The notes beneath the pieces were generated by a model. The model was not told the DNA's origin, did no database searches, and saw nothing but the letters and a program-made list of their open reading frames with translations. From Jaminaea rosea (Eukaryota; Basidiomycota; Exobasidiomycetes; Microstromatales), in assembly GCF_003144245.1 (NCBI RefSeq), contig NW_020289975.1, forward strand, positions 3,027,553 through 3,091,552: 64,000 nt of DNA, read 5' to 3'. Shown piece after piece: positions 9,597 to 19,102 of this stretch. Within the stretch, counting starts at the first letter, position 1. Each line of letters begins with the position of its first letter. A program made the position numbers and the translations under genes.

Positions 9597-12500
9597 ATGG
9601 CTCACAGGGGCCACAAGTCCTCCAAAGTGCCCAATGTCAAGCTGCGACCGACCAACCCAGGATCCTCGTCTCGTCTAGAAGGTGGTGGTGGCGCCCGCGC
9701 TGCTTCCTCTTCGTCGTCGCCGCCGCCTACATCGCCTCATCCGGATGGCGATGGTGGTCATGACGGCGAGTACGATGATGGAGAGGATGGAGGTGGAGAC
9801 AAGGACAGGCCACTCAAGGGGTGGATGTTCTGCTTCACTGGCGTGACGCAGGAGAAGGTGAGTCTTTGCGCCCAAAGCGTCGTTGCACTGCTCTCACCCT
9901 GACGCCAAGCCACTCCTCGTCCACACCCTCGCCCAGACGACACTCACTCAACAGCTCTACAGCATGGGAGGCATGGCGGAAGGCAACCTCACCGAGTCCA
10001 CCACGCACCTCATAGCCTACAAGGTTGGCTCCTCCAAATACGACTGCGCCATCCAGCTCGGACTGCCCATCCTCCTTCCCTCGTTCATCACCGAGCTCCA
10101 CGAGCAATGGCAAAAGGCGCAAGAGAACATCGACATCGATGGGCTGTTGCGAGAGCATACCATGCCGCCCTTGGCAGGTCTGAAAGTCGGGCTATGCGGA
10201 TTGACGGAGAATACGCGCAAGTTGGCAACGAGGAAATTGATCAAGGAGCTAGGCGCCGAGCTCGTCGTGCCGATGCGCTTTGACGCCGACGTAACCCATC
10301 TCGTCTGCGCCCAGGCGGACGTTCGCCCTTCTACGACCCTCACACACGCCAAGAAATACCGCGCTGGCAAGATGGGCACGCAGGAGAACCAACGCGCCGC
10401 ACAGCAACTAGCATGCGTACACCTCGAATGGCTGAAGGACTGCGAGCGCGCCCGCGCCCTTCTCCCACCTCATGACTACGATGCCTGGCCATGTGGGAAA
10501 GGACCCACCTCTACCGTGCGCGCGGCAGCGATCCAGTCGATCCCTGATCGGGCCGAGAGGGCGCTCAAGGAGCGGGTGAAGGAGGTTATGCAGAGGGAGG
10601 AGGAGAGGAAGAGGGAGGCTGAACCACCTCGCCCAACACGGTCCAATGGTACAGCAACGGCTGTGGGCAGGGTGAGCAAGAAGATTGCAGCTGAATCGCA
10701 GCTGCCTGAGCACGAGTCGATCACGCCTAGAGGGCTGCTCGGGTTGTCGAGGGAGGTGGCCGATGCGGCGGAGAGGAGTGAGCTGAGGAAGGCGCCGGAT
10801 AGCACGCCGCTCGAGGAGGAGGAGCGAGCGGACAGAGAGAAGAGGGACGACCCGCCAGCCAAGGACAAGGAGGACGCAAAGCCTGCAGACCCACCTGCGG
10901 CAGCTCCGGCGCCCGCAGCTCCATGCGCCCCCTCAGCACCAGCTCCTCCAGCATCACGCGGCATCTTCAGCAACCTCACCTTCCGCCTCCTCTCCTGTCC
11001 CTCGGATCGTCTGCCTCTCCTTCGCTCCGCCTTGTATGGAGCCGGAGCTTCGGACGTAGTTGCGGGCACGGTTGAAGGCGCTGCAGCGGACTACTGCCTC
11101 CTCTCCTCCGCCTCCTCGCCTGCTCCACCCGATCTTCCCAGCACGTACGGCCAACCAGTGACCCTCCACTGGCTCGACCAATGTCTGTTCTATGAGCGGG
11201 TCGTCGAACCTACGTCTGCACCGTGGCTACGTCCGCCGGGCCTGGCTTTACCTTTACCCGCAGCAAGCCAGTGCGTCGTAGCCCTGACCGGCTTCCCTCT
11301 CAACGGCGAGACGCCCGAGCGACAACAGCTACGCAAAGCTCTAGAGACGGTAGGATGCAAAGTAACGGACACGTTCGCCGCGAGGGAGAACACGCATCTC
11401 CTCTCCGCCCGAGCAGTGGAGTGTCGATCCCTCGATCAGGCGGAGATGGAGAGCAAGGGATGGATCAAGGAGGCCCGAGCCATCAAGTGGGGAACGCCCC
11501 TTGTGGGGGTGGAGTGGGTGGAGCGCATCTGGCGCGAGGGGAGGGTAGAGCCGGCGCCGAAGACGAAGGGGGACGGACAGCTGAGCGAGTCGGCTCTTGC
11601 AGAGACGCAGATCGCGAGCAGTAGCCGGCCGAGTAGCAGCAGCAGCGAGCGCGCCCGCTCAGCAGGCAATCGCACGGGTAGCGCGGGAGGGCAGCGCAAG
11701 CAGGGGATCACGGGCGAGCATGGCAATCCTGCCGCCGAGTCCATACCGAAGAGCAGCCCTCCTCGCGGACCCTGCCTCTCCAAAGATCTCAACAACAGTC
11801 ACACCCGTGACCAAGGCGAGGAGAGCGCGGAGAGCGCGGAGAGCGTTCGCCAGCCTTACCACGCAACACAGATGCTCTCAACACAGACGCATGCCTCGTT
11901 CCTCACAAAGATGCAGAATCAGGTTGCTCAGCTACTCCTGCCTACGCGCGCGGGCTCCGCCTCGTCCGGTGACGATGGCGCAGGACACCAGCCGCAAGCC
12001 GGCCCATCAACAACGTCATCGTCGAGTGCCGCTGCGCCGCGTCGCTCCCTCAACAGCACTACATCCGGCGGGAAAGCACCACCAAAGTCACGCCGCGTCA
12101 AGAGCCTCACGGGCGCGGGCAGAGCGAGTAGTAGCGAAAGCGATCGCTCCCGTACTGCCAGCCTCGTGCGGGACGAGAGTCGCTCCCCCGTCAAGGGCGC
12201 ACCAGGCGACAACGACGAGGCCGAAACGCTGGACGAAGCTGCGGCTCGTGCTGCGCGTCTTCTTGCGCGGGGTCGTGAGGAGGAGGCGAGGCGAAGGAGG
12301 GAGAGGGAGGTGCAGCAGCACAACGAATTTGGCTCGGCTGGACCCTCGTCGGATGGAGCGGGCGAGCACAGCATGGTGATTACGTATCGGGATCCGCAGG
12401 GAGAGAGGGAGAGGCAGCGGTTGGAGGATCTACTGGTTGCGCGACAGCAGGGCGTAGGGGCGAGTATGACGCAGACGCAGAGTGAGGAGGAGCAGCAGCA

Positions 12501-12672
12501 GCACGAGGGAGAAGGGGGAGGCGGGGAGTCGCTCGATGATGGTGGGGGAGGAGGAAGGAAAAGGCCTAGAGAGCATGGAGAGTCTATGCGCTCTGCCTCT
12601 GCTGGTGGTGGTACCAGCGTGGGATCGGCCTCGAAGCGGAGGATTCAGGCGCGCAAGCAGCCGGGCGCGTAG
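9597..12672 (+). CDS. DPB11: four-BRCT replication/checkpoint scaffold, DPB11/Rad4(Cut5)/TopBP1 family
   Basis: Exons 9597-9857 and 9937-12672 (intron 79 nt, GTGAGT/CAG) give 998 aa. The ATG at 9597 opens the frame; another ATG at 9589 is out of frame. Four BRCT domains are readable: BRCT1 about residues 72-160 (GWMFCFTGVT, split by the intron), BRCT2 about 161-268 (GLKVGLCGLTENTRKLA to LEWLKDCERA), BRCT3 about 428-518 (TLHWLDQCLFYERVV) and BRCT4 about 532-628 (CVVALTGFPLNGETP to VGVEWVERIWREGRV). A pair-linker-pair layout matches yeast Dpb11 and fission-yeast Rad4. The C-terminal 370 residues are Ser/Arg/Glu-rich and disordered, where ATR-activating and kinase-target segments would be expected. 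The family binds phosphorylated Sld3 and Rad9 to start replication and checkpoint signalling in the nucleus. Orthology is inferred from domain number and order. Confidence 0.85.
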
Positions 12673-12785
12673 GCCAGCGCACCCACCTCATGGAGCACTC
12701 CACTCTCACCACATCGCTCAACCTAAGTAGTAGTGACTTCTGTATCCTAGCCATTCCGCGCCGTGAATCCATTGTCATTCATATC

Positions 12786-13697
12786 TCACCGCAACGCCTC
12801 CTGCGCATACCTCTCCCGCATGACCGCCTTGAGCTTAGGCCAGATCTCCTTGCTCGTCTCCCCGCGCAGCGAAACGTAGGCTCGCTCCTGATCCCCCAAC
12901 TCTTCCCGCGCACCAAAACGCTTCGACATTTCAGCAAAGTGCCGAATCATAGGCCCCGTCTGCCCCTTGAACGCCTCCAATCGCGAGCGGAATGTCGCCT
13001 CATTATCATCGCTACGTTGCACCAGTGGCTCCCCAGTCTCATCGTCCATCCCTGCGCGTTTTGGCGGGTTGTACGAGAGGTTGTACACCCGGCCCGACGC
13101 TGGATGGACCCATCGATCCAGTATTCTCGCGAGGATCACACTCTCGGGCACGTCCAGATTCACCACCAGATTCAACGCCTTCCCCTGCTCCTCCAATGCC
13201 GCATCGAGCAGACGGGCCTGCCCGCTCGTCCTGGGGAATCCGTCGAGCAACCAATTCCCCGCGCCTAGCTCGCGAACCGCTGATCCGACCATGCGCATCA
13301 TCGTCTCGTCTGGCATGAGGGAGCCAGATGAGACGACACTCTCCGCTTCGATGCCGAGAGGGGTGCGTCGCGATATGTGGGAGCGAAGGAGGTCGCCTGC
13401 GGAGATGGTTGTGAGGGTGGGGAAGGTGCGGGAGAGGAGGGAGGACAGGGTGCCTTTACCTGAGCCCTGCGAGTGCGGGGCGAATAGAGATAGGCGTTTG
13501 AAGGTGTGAGATACGGCGAGGAGGTGAGCGCCGGACGTGCAGCGTTGAGTACGTACCGGCGAGCCGACGAGGAGCATACGAATTTGGCTTGCCTTCTTGA
13601 CAGGAGACGAGGAGGATGAAAAGCACCTCGCTGAGGCTGCACCTCCCCACCTTGTCCACCGCGGCACCGCCGTAGATGAGAGACGGGTCAGGACCAT
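12786..13697 (-). CDS. ADK2: mitochondrial adenylate kinase, AK3/ADK2 type (GTP:AMP phosphotransferase)
   Basis: Two exons, 13557-13697 and 12786-13466; the 90-nt intron (GTACGT...CAG, 13467-13556) splits the P-loop. Splicing gives LLVGSP + GSGKGT, the perfect GxPGxGKGT loop at residues 45-53 of 273. Other landmarks are the AMP-binding ISAGDLLR, LLDGFPRT, the catalytic Arg of DRWVHPASGR, and a LID without the zinc cysteines (NPPKRAGMDDETGEPLVQRSDD, about 21 codons from 13077 downward) typical of AK3/Adk2. The N-terminus (MVLTRLSS..., rich in Arg/Ser and lacking acids) fits a mitochondrial targeting peptide. The enzyme would equilibrate GTP/AMP pools in the matrix. The intron has no stop and a length divisible by three, so the unspliced message stays open. 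Confidence 0.93.
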   Translation of the reverse strand: MVLTRLSSTAVPRWTRWGGAASARCFSSSSSPVKKASQIRMLLVGSPVRTQRCTSGAHLLAVSHTFKRLSLFAPHSQGSGKGTLSSLLSRTFPTLTTISAGDLLRSHISRRTPLGIEAESVVSSGSLMPDETMMRMVGSAVRELGAGNWLLDGFPRTSGQARLLDAALEEQGKALNLVVNLDVPESVILARILDRWVHPASGRVYNLSYNPPKRAGMDDETGEPLVQRSDDNEATFRSRLEAFKGQTGPMIRHFAEMSKRFGAREELGDQERAYVSLRGETSKEIWPKLKAVMRERYAQEALR

Positions 13698-13945
13698 TCG
13701 AATGGGGGGCGAGGAGCAGCGAGCAACGAGAGCAAGACGACGAGGACAACCAAGCGCCCCGCCCCGCCAACACGGGAGGTGGGGTGGCTCGAGCGCTCAG
13801 ACTCCGCCTCCGCGTGGCCGTCGCGTCGAGGTGTCTCAGCCCACTCCATTTCCGACGCCAAAGAAAAAACACGACTCACACGACACGACATCTTCCTCGC
13901 TCAACGCCATCCTCATCGCGATAGCGATTCGGTGGTAACGATGGC

Positions 13946-13949
13946 AAAA
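13946..13949 (-). terminator. RNA polymerase III terminator
   Basis: A run of four T residues on the minus strand begins 11 nt beyond the 3' end of the tRNA, the usual minimal Pol III stop. Assignment follows from position only. Confidence 0.5.
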
Positions 13950-13960
13950 GAGAGTAGGAT

Positions 13961-14066
13961 CTTCCTTGCCGGGAGTCGAACCCGGGGCTCCCGCAGGCTT
14001 GATTCAACGCTTTGAAAGCGTAGAAAGTGACAAGCGGACGTCCTAAAACCGTTAAACCACAAAGAA
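13961..14066 (-). tRNA. tRNA-Asp (anticodon GTC) with a 32-nt intron
   Basis: Read on the minus strand, the acceptor stem TTCTTTG pairs with CAAGGAA (one G-U), followed by discriminator G. The D-arm is GTTT/GGAC. The T-arm is a perfect CCGGG-TTCGACT-CCCGG. The anticodon stem TCCGC pairs with GCGGG. The loop begins TTGTCA, giving anticodon GTC (14029-14031), after which about 32 nt (13996-14027) must be removed to close the loop at the usual 37/38 intron site. The mature length is about 74 nt. The 3' half GCGGGAG resembles eukaryotic tRNA-Asp, though the body is also close to fungal tRNA-Glu; intron borders are approximate by one or two bases. Confidence 0.7.
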
Positions 14067-14080
14067 GGAGGAAAGCGGCG

Positions 14081-14176
14081 ACGCTCAGTAGCACAATATA
14101 GACCCCCTTGCCTTTCATCATCGGTCGCACGCTCAGTAGCACAATATAGACCCCCTTGCCTTTCATCATCGGTCGC
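14081..14176. repeat. perfect tandem duplication of 48 bp upstream of the tRNA
   Basis: Bases 14081-14128 and 14129-14176 are identical. The unit starts ACGCTCAGTAGCACAATATA and ends ATCATCGGTCGC. On the tRNA strand each copy contains CTATATTGTG, a TATA-like element that in the proximal copy lies about 28-37 nt before the tRNA 5' end. Confidence 0.95.
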
Positions 14177-15137
14177 GCGCTCTGCCTCGGCCTCCTACAT
14201 CACCGTCGTTACGGGCGAGGACGAGCGGGGAGCAGCGATCCCTGCATGCACAAGCAAGCCACTCGCGTTCTCATCGCGCTCTCCTCTCCTCGATGCATGC
14301 AAACAAGATGGCCCGTATGATAGCTAGATTGGCTCAAAGCGCAGCAGCGCAGCAGCGCAGCGCCGTTGCGTTGCGCTTGCGCCACTGCGTCGGCCTCAAC
14401 GGGTACGGCTAATCTGCTGATAGGGCAGAGCGCAGAATCTGATTGCGGGTTTTTTTTTTGCGCTCTCTTCTTCCTCGCACTCATTCACGCAGCCGCGCAC
14501 ATACACGCAGCGCACGCAGCGCCGCCACCTGCTCTGCGTCTGGCCGCGCTGCGCCTCCTCTTTTTCTCATTTCGCTCGACTGCCCATTGGCCACCACCCT
14601 TCACGTCCCGTGTCGCCTCGTCTCTCTACGCCACGACACGACGGAGCGTGGAGCGTGCAAGTCAAGGTTGATCTGATCGAGGCTGGCTGGCCGCACCGCA
14701 ATGCCCGACGCGAGAGACAGGGAGGGGATCGGGATCAATGAAACGGCGGGCAGAGAGTCTAGACACTACCAGAGCGGTTCTCGCAGGGAGACGAAGACGG
14801 GGAGAAGTAGCTCAAGAGCGCCGAGGTACAGTGCGGCACACAATGTCAACGAGCCCAAAGCTGCTCCCCCGAGCTGCAATGTCGGCCGGACGTACTGGAC
14901 TAGCGTGTTGGTGGCGATCGCCAATCGATCGGGAGAAGTAGGCTGTACCTTGGACCAGCGACGGCAAGGGCGAGGAGATGAGGGCAGAGGCGAGAGAAGA
15001 AAAAATTCTTGTCAGATCTGATGAAGTGTGGGAGGAGATCGAATAGCAATATCGCTTAAAGGAGTGAGAAGGCTGGGCGTCGAGCCTTCTTTGCCCCTCC
15101 AGCCCTCACCCTCTCAACCACGCGCTACGCGCCAACG
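14177..15137. promoter_or_regulatory. upstream region of the siderophore transporter gene
   Basis: There is no gene in these 960 bp. A T11 run lies near 14449-14459. I see GATAG (near 14320 and 14418) but no GATAA site of the kind bound by iron-responsive GATA repressors. Confidence 0.4.
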
Positions 15138-17251
15138 ATGGACCCAATTCACCCTCACCCACACCTCCCCACAGTCCCCATCGCGCGCGACGACGCGGAC
15201 AACAAGTCCTTCAGCGACGACAAGAAGTCGCACGCCGACAGCGAGAGTGCCCAGCATGCCGTGGCCCCCTCCTCCTCTCAAGTGCCAGATGAGGACGCCC
15301 AAGCTGGCGTCACGACGGCGGAAGCTGTCACCTTGACCTGGAATCGCAAGTGGCTCTGGGTCGCCTACGCGTCCATGTGGTGTCTCTACCTCGTGCGCGC
15401 TTTCGAGAGCAACTTGACCGCAAACCTCGGAGCGTACATTGTCTCCGGCTTCGAGGAGCACTCACTCATTCCCGTCATTGGCATCGTGAGTGCCGCGTGC
15501 GCGACACCCCGCCCTGCGTAGCCCTCCATCGACATGTCTAACCATTTCACCGCCTCCCCGCACGCGCAGGTCTCCGGCATCATGGGCGCAGCCACAGCGA
15601 TGCCTGTAGCCAAGATGCTCAATGTATGGGACCGTGGCTATGGCTTCCTCGTAATGATCCTCCTCTCCCTCATCGGCCTGATCCTGAGCGCGGCCACCAC
15701 CAACATCTACACGTACTGTGCGGCGCAAGTCTTCTGGAGTGTCGGATACACGGGCGCAATCTTTACAGTGGACATTATTACGACGGACACGTCTTCGCTG
15801 AGGGACAGAGGACTGGCGTATGCGTTTACCAGCTCGCCTTACTTGATTACCGCGTTCGCCGGGCCGAAGGCTGCGGAGGTGAGTGCGCGCCGCAGCACCA
15901 TGAAGGACGCGTCGCTCCTCATCCGCGACTGACCCTGCGCATCAACTCCTTCATCCTCTCCATCAATAGGGCTTCTATGCAAGAAATTGGAGGTGGTCGT
16001 ACGGTGCCTTTGCCATCATCCTGCCCTTCGTAGCCGCTCCCCTTTTCATTGCGCTCGAGTACAACAAGCGCAAAGCTATCCGGGCCGGTACGCTCGTCCG
16101 CAGCGCGAGCCGCAATGTGGGCAAGCCTTTGCTCGAGAAGGTTTGGACCTTTGTCATCGAGTTCGATCGTGAGTGCGCGCGGCGCTCATCCATTTCTTAT
16201 ACATCAACTGATCAGCCCCTCTCTTCCCACTCGCGCCCAGTCCCCGGCGTCATCCTCCTCGCGGGCGGCCTGGCTCTCTTCCTCATCCCCTTCAACATCG
16301 CCTCGTCGTCGTCGTCCGACTGGCGCTCGCCCCACATCATTGCAATGCTCGTCGTCGGCCTCCTCATGATCGTCTTCTTCGGCATCTACGAACGTTTCCT
16401 CTCTCCCAAGCCTTTCGCCTCCGGCTCCCTCCTGGCCAACCGCACGCTCATCGGAGGCTGCTACCTCAGCTTCATGTACTTCATTGCCGCCAGCTGCTGG
16501 GGCGCATACTTTACGTCGCTGCTGCAGGTCGTCTTCAACGTTAGCCTCAGCGAGGCAGGGTACATCAGTAACACGAGCGACGTGGTCAACAGCTTCTGGC
16601 TGCTCATCGTCGGCTACGTAATCAAGCGATCAGGCCGATTCAAGTGGGTCCTCTACTTTGCCCTGCCCATCTACACGCTGGGTGAGGGTCTGCTCATCTA
16701 TTTCCGCCACCCTGGTCAGAGCGTTGGATTCGTGAGTGCCCCGCGCGTCGCGGCGCCATTGCCTACCGATCTTGCTGACCTCTGCCCCTGCCCCACCCGC
16801 ACGCGCGCAGGTCATCATGTGCCAAATCTTCATGTCCCTCGGCGGCGGCACAATGGTCATCGCAGAGCAGGTCGCAGTCCTCGCCGCTGCCTCCCACAAC
16901 GAAGCCGCTTCAGCCTTTGCCATCCTCTCCGTCTTCGGCAACGCCGGATCCGCAGTAGGCGGTGCTGTCTCCGGTGCCATCTGGACGCACACTTTCCCCA
17001 ACAAGCTGCAGGAGTACCTCCCTGCCGAGGCGTTACCCGATTGGGAGACGATCTATGAGAGCTTGGATACGCAGCTGAGCTATGAGGTGGGGAGTGCGAC
17101 GAGATTGGCCATTGCGAGGGCGTATGGCGAGGCGCAACAGTGGATGGTCGCGGCGGGTACGATCTTCATGGGCCTGGCGTTCATCTCCATCTTGCTCATC
17201 CGCAACGTTCACCTGGACAAGATCGAGCAGGTCAAGGGGGTCTTGCTTTGA
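15138..17251 (+). CDS. MFS siderophore-iron transporter (SIT/ARN family)
   Basis: Five exons: 15138-15485, 15570-15878, 15970-16168, 16241-16731 and 16811-17251; introns are 84, 91, 72 and 79 nt, all with GTGAGT donors, and every phase agrees. The product is 595 aa, the usual length for the family. A hydrophilic N-terminus (about 70 aa) precedes the first span (WLWVAYASMWCLYLVRAFE). SIT-type sequences follow: SNLTANLGAYIVSGF, AAQVFWSVGYTGAIF, TSSLRDRGLAYAFTSSPYLITAF, YARNWRWSYGAFAI, and NKLQEYLP near the C-terminus. About 14 membrane spans can be counted. The family imports ferric siderophores across the plasma membrane by proton symport and is usually induced by iron starvation. No siderophore synthesis gene lies in the window, so use of foreign siderophores is possible; the substrate is not predictable. 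Confidence 0.92.
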
Positions 17252-17725
17252 GAGTGGGCGGCGGCGCGAGTGATGGGAAGGTGTATCGTAGGTTCACGCT
17301 GCTGGAATGCAGAGAAGTCACGGTTTCGCAGATGAGTGAGACTGTGTGGCGTGCCGCATGAGGTGAGACAGGCGGGCGAGTCGACGGCTCCTTCCGTCCC
17401 GCTCGCCGCGCTCCACCGTAGACGCGCCTTCCTTTCCGCTCGACTCAACACAGGTGATTGCCTCTCGGGCCTTGCCTTTCTAACTTCTCCATCAATCAAC
17501 AAGCCCGCCTCGATCGCCCATCTCTCTCTTCTCATCGCCAGCAGGTCTCGCACCCAGCCTTTCGATCACATCACGCCAAGACGGGCACGCCTCTTGATAG
17601 CAGGCTCGGCTCGGAACCACGACCAGCCGGCTCGCTGCTGAGCGAAGTCGATTCTTCGCATTGAGATCTCCTACATCCCATCTTCCTCGTCGATACGACA
17701 CTCTCACATCGCGCGCCACGTTGCA
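17252..17725. other. spacer between siderophore transporter and small unknown gene
   Basis: This 474-bp same-strand spacer holds the transporter 3' end and the leader of the next gene. I see nothing else in it. Confidence 0.4.
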
Positions 17726-18484
17726 ATGCCCAGCGGTAAAAAGAGCCGCAAGCGGCAGTACTCCGCCCAGGCCCACGCCTTTGCCTCCTCCACCTCAACC
17801 ACTCGCGCCTTTCAGCTCCCTCCTATCCCACACAAGACGAAACACACTCTCAACCCAGACCAAGCCGAGATGCACGAATGGGACAAGTACGTCGAAGCCC
17901 TTCAAGCCGAGACGGAACGAGCCATTGGGCAACGAGCAGCCGCTGCCGCCCTCTTCCGCCAGGCTCACGGCTACGAGTGCCCCACGCGTCAGGAAGCAGC
18001 AGAGCAGGCCCGTCTACGAGCTCAGGCCAAGGCTCAGGCGCAAGAAGCTAGCGCGAGGGCCAAGGTCAAGGCACAAGTGCAGGCTCAGGTGGCCGCCCAA
18101 GTTCACGTAGCACAGCAACGCTTCCAGGCCGTTCAGGCGGCAGCTGCGGCTGCTAGTCGTAGGTCGGCCCTTCATCCCTCGCAGCAGCGGGAACTCCTCC
18201 CTGCTCCGTCTTCTGCTCTTCCTCGCATGGGTCGCAGGGAGTACGAGGAGCGCAGGCGTCGTGCTGAGCAGGAAGAGCAGGAAAGGCTCGACCGTATTCG
18301 TGCTTGGGAGTCGCGCACTCGTGTCTCGAGCAACGCGGCTGGGCCGAGTGGGAGCGGCAGGACAAGCGCGGGAGGCAGCGGTAGTCATGGCAATGGACGC
18401 GACAGCAAGTCCAACTCGATGCCCGTAGATGAGGACGCTAGCAGCGCCAAGTATCTCCGCGGGGACCGTAGCTCGGCGGCTTGA
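17726..18484 (+). CDS. hypothetical Gln/Ala-rich coiled-coil protein, 252 aa
   Basis: Not recognised. A single exon runs from the ATG at 17726. The N-terminus is basic (MPSGKKSRKRQ). Residues 95-145 are almost only Ala, Gln, Lys, Arg and Val in short repeats such as AQAKAQAQEASARAK, predicting a long helix. A second charged helix (YEERRRRAEQEEQERLDRIRAWE, residues about 172-194) follows, then a Ser/Gly-rich tail. This layout suggests an RNA-binding or assembly role, but no domain supports a function. Confidence 0.55.
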   Translation: MPSGKKSRKRQYSAQAHAFASSTSTTRAFQLPPIPHKTKHTLNPDQAEMHEWDKYVEALQAETERAIGQRAAAAALFRQAHGYECPTRQEAAEQARLRAQAKAQAQEASARAKVKAQVQAQVAAQVHVAQQRFQAVQAAAAAASRRSALHPSQQRELLPAPSSALPRMGRREYEERRRRAEQEEQERLDRIRAWESRTRVSSNAAGPSGSGRTSAGGSGSHGNGRDSKSNSMPVDEDASSAKYLRGDRSSAA

Positions 18485-19102
18485 GCGAGTAAGCTTGCAC
18501 AGCAGCGGCCTCAACTAGGCGCAATCAGGACCGCCTCACCAGCAAGTGCGCTCCTTATACACACGAAGCTCGATCTGACGCCAGTCTCTCAAGCACATCC
18601 ATTACCCACCATCATCATCTATACCTCGCCCTCTCCATCATCAGTGTCCCTCGTCTCTTAGATCAGCTATCACTTTGAGCTGCTCAGATCAGCTCATCAG
18701 AACGAGGTTTCGACGACAGCCGCTCAGCATCCCGCGCCATCGTCGTAGCCTCATGGCCTCAGTCTTCGGCCGTCATACTCGCTCGTCATCACGGCAAGTT
18801 GGATGCCGGAGGTGACCGCGTATTCGCAGCTCGCTCCCTACCCTGGCCCTCAGCAGCATGACGATCTCACGCCTCTAGCTTTTTTCGACTTTGTCTCCTC
18901 TCTCATCTTCAACTCAAGCGTAATACCATCTTCTTCCCTCAATGCTGTCCGGCCGAGCTCCTCTGATTTGATTGCCAGCACAAGCGCGTGCAATCACGCC
19001 ACACGTCATCCATTTTCCAGCGTGCAGGACAAAATGACTGGTATTGCTTCACGACTCAGAAGAAGGCGGCGAGTACGACAAGGAGCAGCAGAGTACCACC
19101 GT
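18485..19102. other. spacer without recognisable gene
   Basis: These 618 bp separate converging 3' ends. The sequence is less GC-rich than the flanks, and I see no RNA gene. Confidence 0.4.

Noticed and set aside
14079-14169. Repeated peptide MMKGKGVYIVLLSV on the minus strand
   Set aside because: Product of the 48-bp non-coding duplication upstream of the tRNA; too short and without gene context.
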